From positions 31,706 to 95,705 of the forward strand of contig JAHEDX010000004.1 of the NCBI GenBank assembly GCA_024641005.1: a DNA stretch of 64,000 nucleotides. The letters run 5' to 3'. Positions 43,357 through 50,502 of the stretch are shown in pieces. A model generated the notes under the pieces. That model saw only the letters and a list, made by a program, of their open reading frames with translations, did no database searches and was not told where the DNA came from. The stretch's first letter is position 1. The number at the start of each line of letters is the position of its first letter. This DNA comes from Acidimicrobiaceae bacterium (GTDB taxonomy: Bacteria; Actinomycetota; Acidimicrobiia; Acidimicrobiales; Ilumatobacteraceae). The position numbers and the translations under genes were made by a program.

Positions 43357-46323
43357 TCAGCGGGGGTGCACGAGTCGAGCGGCCGCTTCCGCGACGTCGG
43401 ACGTTGCGCCGCGACGGTAGATCTCGTCGGCGTCGTCACCGAGCGCGAGACGTGCGGCGTCGCGCGCCTCGCTCAGTCGGATCTGCTCGTGCGGTGACCG
43501 GAACGGGAGTTCGCGTCGGTCTGGTGTCGCATCGGCGAGCCCGGCCAGCCGGAGTGCTGCGTGATCCTCACCGAGACCGTGTGCCACGTACGACAACTCG
43601 ACCGCGACACGATGTGTCTCCCCGTCGAACGTCAGCGCCAGCGCGTCGATCGCTCGGGCAGCGGCGCGCCGTGCGAGGTCGACATCGTCCGCCGCGATAT
43701 GGACTCGCGCCGTCGTACAGAGGGTCCACGGGTCATAGACCCCGACCGAACCACCGGTCGACACGTCGAGCGAACGGGCCGCCGCCTCCAGCGCTTCGTC
43801 GTACTGTCCGAGGTCGGCGTAGACCTCCGCGAGGCCGGCACAGACATGGATCAAGGAGGCACGGTTGCCGATCCGTTCGAACCCGTTGCGTGCTCGGACG
43901 AGATCCGCGAGCGCGGCATCCAGGTCGCCCACGTGCCGGCGCGAGTGACCGAGGTGCATGTACAGGTGTGGAAGGAGCAGCGCCAACTGGGGCACCCGTT
44001 CCACGGCGTGGACCAACTCGAGTTGGGCCGCCAGGCCCCGCTCGAACTCGCCGGCCGTCACGAGTGCCATACCGGTGAACCGCATCGCCTCGCCGATGAG
44101 GAACCGGTCGCCCACGGCCGTGGCGTCGGAGCGCGCCTGCTCGAATCGGGTCAGAGCCCAGTCGTGGTCACCGGCCCACCAGCTCATGATCCCGAGGTGG
44201 TACCCGGCACGCGCGCACGTGGCGAGATCACCGGTGGCCGTCGCCATGGCCAGTGCGGTCTGATTCTGTTCCTCGTCGAACTGATGGAACTGTCCGGGCC
44301 GCCCCCGAACGGCGTGAACGTGTGCTCGGCTCGCGCCCGGCGGGCCGGGGATCGCCAGCGCGATGTCCTGGAGCTCCACGTTCTCGTGCCACAACCCGAG
44401 GGAGTAGAGCTGCAGATCGAGGGCGGCGACGAGGTCGAGCGCTCGCCGGTCGTCGCCGGTCGACGCGAGATGATGCAGCGCTTGGCGGTGCCACGGCAAC
44501 TCACGTTCGAGGACGATCTCGAGACGGTCACCGGCGTCCGATGTCGGGGTAGGGGCGGCGAGAGCACCGGCCCGCGAGAGGCACTCCTCACACAATCGGT
44601 CGAGAACCCGCTGTTGATCTGCGTCGGTGAGCATCGACACGCCGACTTCCCGCAGCGGTTCAGGCACCGAGTACGGGGCGGCGTCGCCGCTGGCGAACTG
44701 GACGAGACCGTGGTCGACGAGTCGGGAGATCACCGCCTGTGGATCGTCGCCGCCGACGAGCGCCGTGAGCAGGCCGTGATCGAGTTGGCCGGCGACGACG
44801 GAGACCGAAGCGAACGCCTCGTGATGATGTGGTCCGAGATGGGCGAGCGATGCGGCTACCGCACCGGCGAGATCGGGCCCGAGCCGGGCCCGAGAGGCCG
44901 ACGCGATCTGCGTGACGGGCACCGATCGGGCGAGGTCGGCGGCCAGTCGTATGGCGAGCGGCAGGCCGCCCAGCTCTCTGCAGAGGCGCGCTGCCGCGAC
45001 GGGGTCGAGTTCGACGCCGGGTGCGAGGAGGTCGAGCAACGACCGCAGGAGCTGTACCGACTCGGAGCGTTCTGTGTCGGCAGCGTCGTCGGTGAGCGGC
45101 ACGGCGAGAGGATCGAGGTTGATCACGACGGAGTCGCCGGCGGGCGGCACCCGACTGGTGACCAGGATCCGAACGGACGGGGCGGTGCGGATCACCGCAG
45201 CGATCCGCTCGTCGACCGCCTCGGCCAAGTGTTCGGCATTGTCCAGGACCACCAGTCCGCCGGCGTTCTGCCGCGCCCAGCGCGTGACCGCGTCGTCGAA
45301 CGCACGAGTGTCGAACACAGCGTTGCGGAGGTCCACCCATCCGACCGCCTGCCCGGCCGCGCACGCACGCCGGGCGGTCTCGATCGCCAGGCGTGTCTTT
45401 CCGGCGCCCGGCGCGCCGCAGATCGCAACCGGTACCAGTCGTGCAAGGGCTGTTTCGATCCGCTCGAGGAGCTCGGCGCGACCGATCAGAGCACCGAGCG
45501 CGCCGGGGATCTCGCTCAGGTCGACGGAGGGCCAGAACTGCGATGCCGCGGCCGACACGTTGTGTGTGAGGATCGATCGCTCGAGTCGTTCCAACTCCTC
45601 GCTGGGCGACACCCCGAGTTCCTGCTGGAGCGTGTTGCTGGCCCGCTCGTAGGCCGCCAGTGCGTCCACGGATCGGCCCTGGAGCGTGAGGGAGCGCATC
45701 AGTTGGCCCCACCGACGTTCGCGATACGGTTCGGCGTCGACGAACTCCACAGCGAACCGTTCGGCGCGACTCGTTTCTCCAGCGTCGAGTAGCGCCTCGA
45801 CGAACCGTTCCTGCAGATCGAGACGGTGCAGTTCGAGACGGTGCGTCGCGATCTCCGAGATCAGGACACCGCCTACGGTGAACGCTACTCCCGCCCACAG
45901 ATCGAGGGCACGAGACAGCCATTGCGCCGCCGCCCGAGGGTCGGATCCCATGAGTTCGTTCGCCCGCTGCCCGTACGCGGTGACCAGTTCGACGTCGAGG
46001 TCCCAGCCGGAACGGTTCAACACATACCGTTCGCCGTGCCGCTCGATCGCCAGGCCGGCGGGTGCGGTCGCGAATATCTTGCGCAGTGTGCTGAGATGCA
46101 CGTGTAGCGCTGATCGGGCCGTGTTGGGTGGGTGGCCGAGCCACACGGCTTCGGTGAGCTGTTCCAAGTTGCGCCCGCCACTGCCGGCGAGGAGCGCGAC
46201 GAGCACTCGGCCGGGCCGACCGTTGACGATCACCGTGCTCCCGCCGAACGTGAGACGAGGTTCGCCGAGTACGCACACGCGCGGTACCGTCGCTTCCGCC
46301 CGTACCCCGTTATCAGCCCCCAC
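43357..46323 (-). CDS. BTAD/SARP-type regulator with STAND ATPase and TPR repeats (AfsR-like)
   Basis: 988 residues from the GTG at 46323. An OmpR-like winged helix (about 15-100; RPGRVLVALLAGSGGRNLEQ region) is followed by a BTAD domain (about 105-250), then an NTPase with Walker A ICGAPGAGKTRLA and a Walker B-like GGLVVLDNAEH. The C-terminal third is helical repeats of the TPR type (AALADLVRARNGFERIGNR and neighbours). AfsR-like proteins activate secondary-metabolite or developmental genes. A -10-like TATTCT ends 6 nt before the GTG and an 8-bp inverted repeat lies over the -35 region. The predicted RiPP genes begin about 1 kb away, which makes it a candidate regulator, but nothing proves the link. 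Confidence 0.9.
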   Translation of the reverse strand: MGADNGVRAEATVPRVCVLGEPRLTFGGSTVIVNGRPGRVLVALLAGSGGRNLEQLTEAVWLGHPPNTARSALHVHLSTLRKIFATAPAGLAIERHGERYVLNRSGWDLDVELVTAYGQRANELMGSDPRAAAQWLSRALDLWAGVAFTVGGVLISEIATHRLELHRLDLQERFVEALLDAGETSRAERFAVEFVDAEPYRERRWGQLMRSLTLQGRSVDALAAYERASNTLQQELGVSPSEELERLERSILTHNVSAAASQFWPSVDLSEIPGALGALIGRAELLERIETALARLVPVAICGAPGAGKTRLAIETARRACAAGQAVGWVDLRNAVFDTRAFDDAVTRWARQNAGGLVVLDNAEHLAEAVDERIAAVIRTAPSVRILVTSRVPPAGDSVVINLDPLAVPLTDDAADTERSESVQLLRSLLDLLAPGVELDPVAAARLCRELGGLPLAIRLAADLARSVPVTQIASASRARLGPDLAGAVAASLAHLGPHHHEAFASVSVVAGQLDHGLLTALVGGDDPQAVISRLVDHGLVQFASGDAAPYSVPEPLREVGVSMLTDADQQRVLDRLCEECLSRAGALAAPTPTSDAGDRLEIVLERELPWHRQALHHLASTGDDRRALDLVAALDLQLYSLGLWHENVELQDIALAIPGPPGASRAHVHAVRGRPGQFHQFDEEQNQTALAMATATGDLATCARAGYHLGIMSWWAGDHDWALTRFEQARSDATAVGDRFLIGEAMRFTGMALVTAGEFERGLAAQLELVHAVERVPQLALLLPHLYMHLGHSRRHVGDLDAALADLVRARNGFERIGNRASLIHVCAGLAEVYADLGQYDEALEAAARSLDVSTGGSVGVYDPWTLCTTARVHIAADDVDLARRAAARAIDALALTFDGETHRVAVELSYVAHGLGEDHAALRLAGLADATPDRRELPFRSPHEQIRLSEARDAARLALGDDADEIYRRGATSDVAEAAARLVHPR

Positions 46324-46329
46324 ATGCCG

Positions 46330-46365
46330 AGAATAGTCGACTCATCGAGGTCGAAATCCTCGATG
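46330..46365 (-). promoter_or_regulatory. Promoter and inverted repeat of the BTAD regulator gene
   Basis: TATTCT (46335 down to 46330) lies 6 nt before the GTG, implying leaderless mRNA. Immediately upstream, CATCGAGG (46343-46350) and CCTCGATG (46358-46365) form a perfect 8-bp inverted repeat with a 7-nt spacer covering the -35 region. This is a likely operator, perhaps autoregulatory. Confidence 0.55.
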
Positions 46366-46600
46366 ATCCAGGCAGGCAAACTCCTCGAACTGATCAGTTT
46401 CGCGACCGGTGCGAACGTGGCGTCGATGCACGTGCATCGCCAAGGACGCGAACCCGCGATCGTCGCCTGAACGTTCTGCTGCAAGTCCAGAGTTCTGGTT
46501 TCGGCATGCCCCGAACGGGTCGGAACGCTGGAGTCGATCCGGCGACTGGTTGGAACCGGGCCCGGCTCACTGCGCTCCCGACGACCGGCGCGACGGGCAG

Positions 46601-46606
46601 TACCGT
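46601..46606 (+). promoter_or_regulatory. -10-like TACCGT before the NTF2-like gene
   Basis: TACCGT ends 6 nt before the ATG at 46613 with no ribosome site, the same layout as at 1324-1336. Confidence 0.4.
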
Positions 46607-46612
46607 CGTGAC

Positions 46613-47212
46613 ATGACGACGTTCGGGGATGATCGAGAGCAGATACGGCGACTGGTCGACGACTGGGTGATCTGGCGTGACACGGGCCAGTGGGAGCGCT
46701 TCTTCACGGTGTGGCACCTGCCGGGAAGGATGATGGCCACCTGGTTCCAAGGCACCGCGCACGAGTTCGCCGAGATCAGCCAGAGCGGGTTCGACAAGGG
46801 CGTTCGGATCCTGCACGTGCTCGGGGGTAACTCGGTCGACGTCGAGGGTGACCGGGCGATCTCCCAGACCAGGATGGAGATCCACCAGCGAGCCGACGTC
46901 GATGGCGTGTCGTGTGATGTCGTCTGCACCGGCCGTTTCTACGACTTCTTCGAGCGCCGTGACGGTCGTTGGGGTCTCGTGCTTCGCCAGCCGATCTACG
47001 AAAAGGATCGTCTCGATCCTGTCGACCCCGCTGCGGCACTCGAACTCGACCGCGAGCTGTTGATGCAGTTCCCCATGGGATATCGACATCTCGCCTATCT
47101 CCAGACTCGCATCGGCTACACGGTCAAGCGCGACATGCCCGGCTGGACCGGCCCGGAGCTGGAGGCGTTGTACCTGCGTGGCGCAGCCTGGCTCGCCGGC
47201 ATCGACGGGTAA
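46613..47212 (+). CDS. NTF2/SnoaL-like fold protein
   Basis: 199 residues, apparently leaderless from the ATG at 46613. The N-terminal REQIRRLVDDWVIWRDTGQWE (residues in order from about 8, with the domain reaching about residue 135) is typical of SnoaL-like proteins, cone-shaped alpha+beta folds that include cyclases, isomerases and dehydratases. Aromatic and acidic residues could line a pocket. The C-terminal 60 residues extend past the standard fold. It is convergent with the TfuA gene (77-nt gap), so membership in the RiPP locus is unclear. Catalytic function cannot be assigned. Confidence 0.75.
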   Translation: MTTFGDDREQIRRLVDDWVIWRDTGQWERFFTVWHLPGRMMATWFQGTAHEFAEISQSGFDKGVRILHVLGGNSVDVEGDRAISQTRMEIHQRADVDGVSCDVVCTGRFYDFFERRDGRWGLVLRQPIYEKDRLDPVDPAAALELDRELLMQFPMGYRHLAYLQTRIGYTVKRDMPGWTGPELEALYLRGAAWLAGIDG

Positions 47213-47289
47213 CTCCCATCGCGGAAGCGGGCGTCACGTATCGGCCGATCGGTGTCGTAGGTGAGGATGGCGCTGAGGTCGTTGGGAGG

Positions 47290-48699
47290 TCAGTGCTTCG
47301 TCGGGGTAGCTCGGGATTCTTCGCTGTCAGCGGGTCGATCCGCAGCGATCGGCGGGCGCAGCCCGACCTCGGAGCCGGCCATGGATTGCTGAAACGCCCA
47401 CTCTCTACCCAGCGCGCGCAGCAGGTCAGGGAGGTCTCGCCATCCGTGCTGCTTGCTCCACACGTCGAGATTCGACGGCAGCGTCTCACTGATGACGTCA
47501 CGGAAGTACCAGTCCACCAGAGCGCCGGACTCCGGTGCGTCACCCGAGTCGCTCTCGAGCGACAATGCAACGCGTTTGTGCTCGGCCCGCTCCCTGAGGC
47601 CGGACAGTTCACCCGTCAGGGTGAGTTCGCGGATGACAGCTGAGGGAAGCGCGATCTCGAAGTTCCGGCGGGCAAAGCGAAGCTCGAGCCATCGGCGCCG
47701 AATCCAGTGAAGATCGGCCTCTGCCATCTGACGATCCTCGAGCCACGCCGTGAGCTGGTCGTGACTCGACACACCCTCGGCGTGCAGCGCTTCCGCCGTG
47801 GCCGTGTCGAGCAGGCGCTGAGAACGTTCGACGCCAGACCGCTGGGCCTCGGACGACGCGAGCAGGGTCAGCAAGGCGCGCTCCTCCACACGCCGATACC
47901 CGCTCGGATCGAGCCGGGACTCGTCGAGGAGGTGGCCCACGTCATCCAGATCCGAGACGGCTTGCACCGAGTGCCCCGATGCCGCACCTGACTCTGTCAG
48001 CACTTTGCGATAGGCGGCGTCCCAGTACTGAGTGTGCTGGAGCGCCCATGTCGGGCGAACCTCGGTCTGCGCCTCGGTGAGGTCACGAACGATTCGCTGG
48101 ATCATCTCGATGGCATCGAGTGATTTCTGGGACCTGTGATGTTCGCGGACCCATGCGTGCAGGCCGTCGTGGGCTCGCGTGAGATCGCGGAGTCGGCGAT
48201 CGGTGTAGTGCCGGGCCTTGGCCACAGCGATGATCTGATCGGCGTCCTGCGCCGACACCACACCCGCCTCGCGCGCCCGTTCGATCGTGATACGAATATC
48301 GACCATCGCGTCGGAAAGACACCGGAAATCGTCGTCCGCGTCCGCATGCAGCACCGCGACCTCGTCGTCGTCTTCCAGTTCGTCGCTCGCGTACGCCTCG
48401 TAGATCCTCCCGACGCCACGCATGCCGAACACCGAGAGTTCACGGGCGCGCAAGGCCCCCATGCTGGCAGCGCCGTACACCGCGACTCCGTTGCTCAGTG
48501 CCCACAGGACTTCCTTGTGCCAGATCGCGGGCACTCGGTCGAAGACGCCGTCGATGATGCCGATCGCGCCGGGTCGCGTCAGCGCCGCGCGGAGCACGTC
48601 GCCGTGCGCAGCAGGTGACAGTACGGTCGCCTCAGGGGCGTGCCGCCGAACGTCCGCCTCGCTGAGCGTCGGGCCGGCGAAGACGACGATCTGGTTCAC
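47290..48699 (-). CDS. tfuA: TfuA-like protein (YcaO partner)
   Basis: 469 residues. The N-terminal about 200 residues are the TfuA core: VVFAGPTLSEADVRRHAPEA, a conserved GIIDGVFDRVPAIWHKEVLW, then GAASMGALRARELSVFGM, GVGRIYEAY and DDDEVAVLHAD. The remaining about 270 residues are helical, charged and unrecognised. TfuA proteins work with YcaO enzymes in backbone thioamide formation, probably by delivering sulfur. The gene overlaps the YcaO gene by 4 nt, so the two are made as a pair. It is the last gene of the precursor-YcaO-TfuA run. The long C-terminal extension could bind the precursor; this is inference. Confidence 0.93.
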   Translation of the reverse strand: MNQIVVFAGPTLSEADVRRHAPEATVLSPAAHGDVLRAALTRPGAIGIIDGVFDRVPAIWHKEVLWALSNGVAVYGAASMGALRARELSVFGMRGVGRIYEAYASDELEDDDEVAVLHADADDDFRCLSDAMVDIRITIERAREAGVVSAQDADQIIAVAKARHYTDRRLRDLTRAHDGLHAWVREHHRSQKSLDAIEMIQRIVRDLTEAQTEVRPTWALQHTQYWDAAYRKVLTESGAASGHSVQAVSDLDDVGHLLDESRLDPSGYRRVEERALLTLLASSEAQRSGVERSQRLLDTATAEALHAEGVSSHDQLTAWLEDRQMAEADLHWIRRRWLELRFARRNFEIALPSAVIRELTLTGELSGLRERAEHKRVALSLESDSGDAPESGALVDWYFRDVISETLPSNLDVWSKQHGWRDLPDLLRALGREWAFQQSMAGSEVGLRPPIAADRPADSEESRATPTKH

Positions 48700-49913
48700 C
48701 GTCGCGCTCCGACAGCGATCGCCCGAGGGCCCGGCTGGTAGTCGACGACCTTGTCCGCGTAGCCCTCCAGACCTGGAATCACCATGCGAACGACGGGGAT
48801 CTCGGTTTCCGGTCGGGTCAGGTCGACCATGACCACTTGTTCCAGGCCGACCGCACGCAACGCGTCGAGCTCGTAGGCGACATCTTCTTCGATCGACGCG
48901 AAATTCGCGGTCGGTGCGGCCGAGAACAATCGGTCGCCCGGCTCATCGCGAACGACTTTCAACAACGCGTCGAGCGCCCGGGGATCTCGATGTTCGAGGT
49001 ACAGCGAGGGGGGAGCGTCGTCCCGGCTTCCGGCGATCAGCGTCAGCCGGCCCTGCGCCGCTTCCGTCAGTGCCCGACTGAGGGCGACGCCTCGTTCGAC
49101 GTGGCAACCGAACCCTGCTGCGCCGGGGAGTCGCCTGGCACTGTCCGGATCCGCATCGATGATGGTGGCTCGAAACGACGGGCAGGCGATGTCGGTGGAC
49201 AAGTCCCAGACCGCGACCAGCACGCCGGCGGCATGGAACCGATCGATCAGAGCGCGACACCCTTCGTCGTCGATCGACTCCAACGACACACGACGCGCCT
49301 GGCGCTCGTCCGGGTCGCGGTGGCGCCAGAGGGTCAGCGAATCGCGTTCGATCAGCTCTGTGATGCCGTGACTCACGGCCTCCAGCAGATGATTTCCCGA
49401 CGCCAGGCCGCTGCCCGTGGCGGCGAAGCAGCCGCTGCCCTGTGGACCCGGAACGCGATAGTCGAGGTGAACCAACTCGAAGGGAACCCACGGCGAGGCA
49501 CCGGACACCAGATCGGCCCCCTGCACCCAGAGCAGGCTGAGGTCGTCATGGAAGCGTGAGTGCGTCCGGCGCGCCAGCCGTTCGACGTCGACGACGTGTG
49601 CCACACGACGAAGTTCGGCGTGCGTCGCCAGTCGGAGCGGCAGCAAGATGTTCTCCGCGTGCCATGCCTCGAGCGCCTCCATGATCCCGGAGACCTTTGC
49701 CGCTGCGATCGAGGTGCCCTTCCCTTGCGATACCGAGAGCGAGCGTCCGTTCGGGCGGGTGACCATCACCACGGGGATGCCGATCGTGTCGAGTCCGGTG
49801 ATCACCGCGACTCTCGTGACACCGATCTGATCGAGGTGCGGATGGAGACGGGCGAGCGTGTCGTCGAGCGAGGCGACACGATGGGTGCCATCGACGATGA
49901 CTTTGGTGGTCAC
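48696..49913 (-). CDS. ycaO: YcaO-domain enzyme, predicted peptide thioamide synthetase component
   Basis: 405 residues from the GTG at 49913 (TTG at 49949 and GTG at 49931 are upstream alternatives; the TTG would lie in an RNA hairpin). ATP-dependent activation of a peptide amide is expected. YcaO nucleotide/Mg motifs are present: SGIMEALEAWHAE (S75, E79, E82), ATGSGLASGNHLLEA and HGITELIERDSL (N174, E178, E186, E189, R190), and a later QGRLTLIAGSRDD. The C-terminus ends GPRAIAVGARR and lacks the PxPxP tail of azoline cyclodehydratases. No E1/ocin-ThiF partner is encoded nearby. With TfuA next to it, backbone thioamidation is the best prediction. The substrate is most likely the repeat peptide immediately upstream. 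Confidence 0.93.
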   Translation of the reverse strand: MTTKVIVDGTHRVASLDDTLARLHPHLDQIGVTRVAVITGLDTIGIPVVMVTRPNGRSLSVSQGKGTSIAAAKVSGIMEALEAWHAENILLPLRLATHAELRRVAHVVDVERLARRTHSRFHDDLSLLWVQGADLVSGASPWVPFELVHLDYRVPGPQGSGCFAATGSGLASGNHLLEAVSHGITELIERDSLTLWRHRDPDERQARRVSLESIDDEGCRALIDRFHAAGVLVAVWDLSTDIACPSFRATIIDADPDSARRLPGAAGFGCHVERGVALSRALTEAAQGRLTLIAGSRDDAPPSLYLEHRDPRALDALLKVVRDEPGDRLFSAAPTANFASIEEDVAYELDALRAVGLEQVVMVDLTRPETEIPVVRMVIPGLEGYADKVVDYQPGPRAIAVGARR

Positions 49914-49936
49914 GGGCGCGGTTCTACTCACGGGAA

Positions 49937-49959
49937 CGCGACGCGGCAAGCCGGTCGCG
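49937..49959 (-). promoter_or_regulatory. RNA hairpin between precursor and YcaO genes
   Basis: CGCGAC (49937-49942) and GTCGCG (49954-49959) form a 6-bp stem in the short gap after the precursor stop. It may act as a partial terminator or mRNA stabiliser that keeps precursor mRNA in excess over enzyme mRNA, a common RiPP arrangement. This is inference from position. Confidence 0.4.
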
Positions 49960-49960
49960 C

Positions 49961-50455
49961 TCAGTCAGATGCGTCTGATTCGGGCATCGGGATGCTCGGT
50001 GCAGCAGCTTCGGGCATCGGGAAGTTTGCAGCGTCTGATTCGGGCATCGGGATGCTCGGCGCGGACGATTCGGGCATCGGCAGCGACGCGACGGCATCCG
50101 AGGATTCGGGCATCGGGAATGCGCTCCCGGAGGCCATCGCCTCGGGCATCGGGATGCTCGGCGCGGACGATTCGGGCATCGGGATGCTCGGCGCGGACGA
50201 TTCGGGCATCGGGAAGCCAGCCGCGTTCGACGCCTCGTGGTGCACCAGGGGAACCTCGTGGGCAGTGATCTTGGTGACACCGTTACCGATGGCAGTGCCG
50301 TGGTCATCGCTTCCGGCGAGCGCACCTGAGACGGTTGCCGAGGCCTCGTCGGCGAGCCGATACTTGCCGAGGTCGCTGTGCGGCACGAAATACATTCCCC
50401 CGCCCGAACTCTTCAGCAGGACCCCTGGTACGCCGTTGACGTTGGCTTCGCTCAT
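49961..50455 (-). CDS. Multi-core RiPP precursor peptide with eight PMPE repeats
   Basis: 164 residues from the ATG at 50455 (GGAGAG 4 nt upstream; an ATG at 50467 would add four residues). Residues 1 to about 80 are a leader-like region with a conserved-looking aromatic patch (GGGMYFVPHSDLGKYRL, about 18-34). Residues 81-164 consist of eight units, each with PMPE at 82, 92, 102, 114, 126, 136, 146 and 156, preceded by F, I or L and followed by S or A. Linkers are Ser/Ala/Asp-rich (SSAPSI most often). There is no cysteine, so Cys-derived heterocycles are excluded. It is directly upstream of YcaO and TfuA on the same strand, and lies 47 nt downstream of the cyclase-AAA gene. An AT-rich TGTAGTAGTTT stretch about 30 nt before the start could be its own promoter. 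I do not recognise a named precursor family. Confidence 0.85.
   Translation of the reverse strand: MSEANVNGVPGVLLKSSGGGMYFVPHSDLGKYRLADEASATVSGALAGSDDHGTAIGNGVTKITAHEVPLVHHEASNAAGFPMPESSAPSIPMPESSAPSIPMPEAMASGSAFPMPESSDAVASLPMPESSAPSIPMPESDAANFPMPEAAAPSIPMPESDASD
49979..50212 (-). repeat. Tandem in-frame core repeats (eight units, 30 or 36 bp apart)
   Basis: The string ATTCGGGCATCGGGA (plus strand), encoding PMPE plus its flanks, recurs with starts of PMPE codons spaced 30, 30, 36, 36, 30, 30 and 30 nt. Some neighbouring units are identical over 30 bp (50161-50190 against 50191-50213), pointing to recent duplication. All spacings are multiples of three, so the repeat is maintained as protein. 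Confidence 0.93.
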
Positions 50456-50502
50456 CGATCTCTCCATCCCACGTGATCGAACGGGAAACTACTACAGATT
50501 CC

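Noticed and set aside
46230..46484. 84-codon minus-strand frame overlapping the BTAD gene start
   Set aside because: It overlaps a supported promoter and coding start in another frame and shows no features.
46613..47212. NTF2/SnoaL-like gene as a tailoring enzyme of the RiPP locus
   Set aside because: It is convergent with TfuA and has its own apparent promoter; nothing ties it to the peptide beyond proximity.
49979..50212. Possible CRISPR-like or minisatellite array
   Set aside because: Repeat spacing is 30 or 36 nt, always in frame, within a gene with a good ribosome site; the 'spacers' are coding linkers and no cas genes are present.
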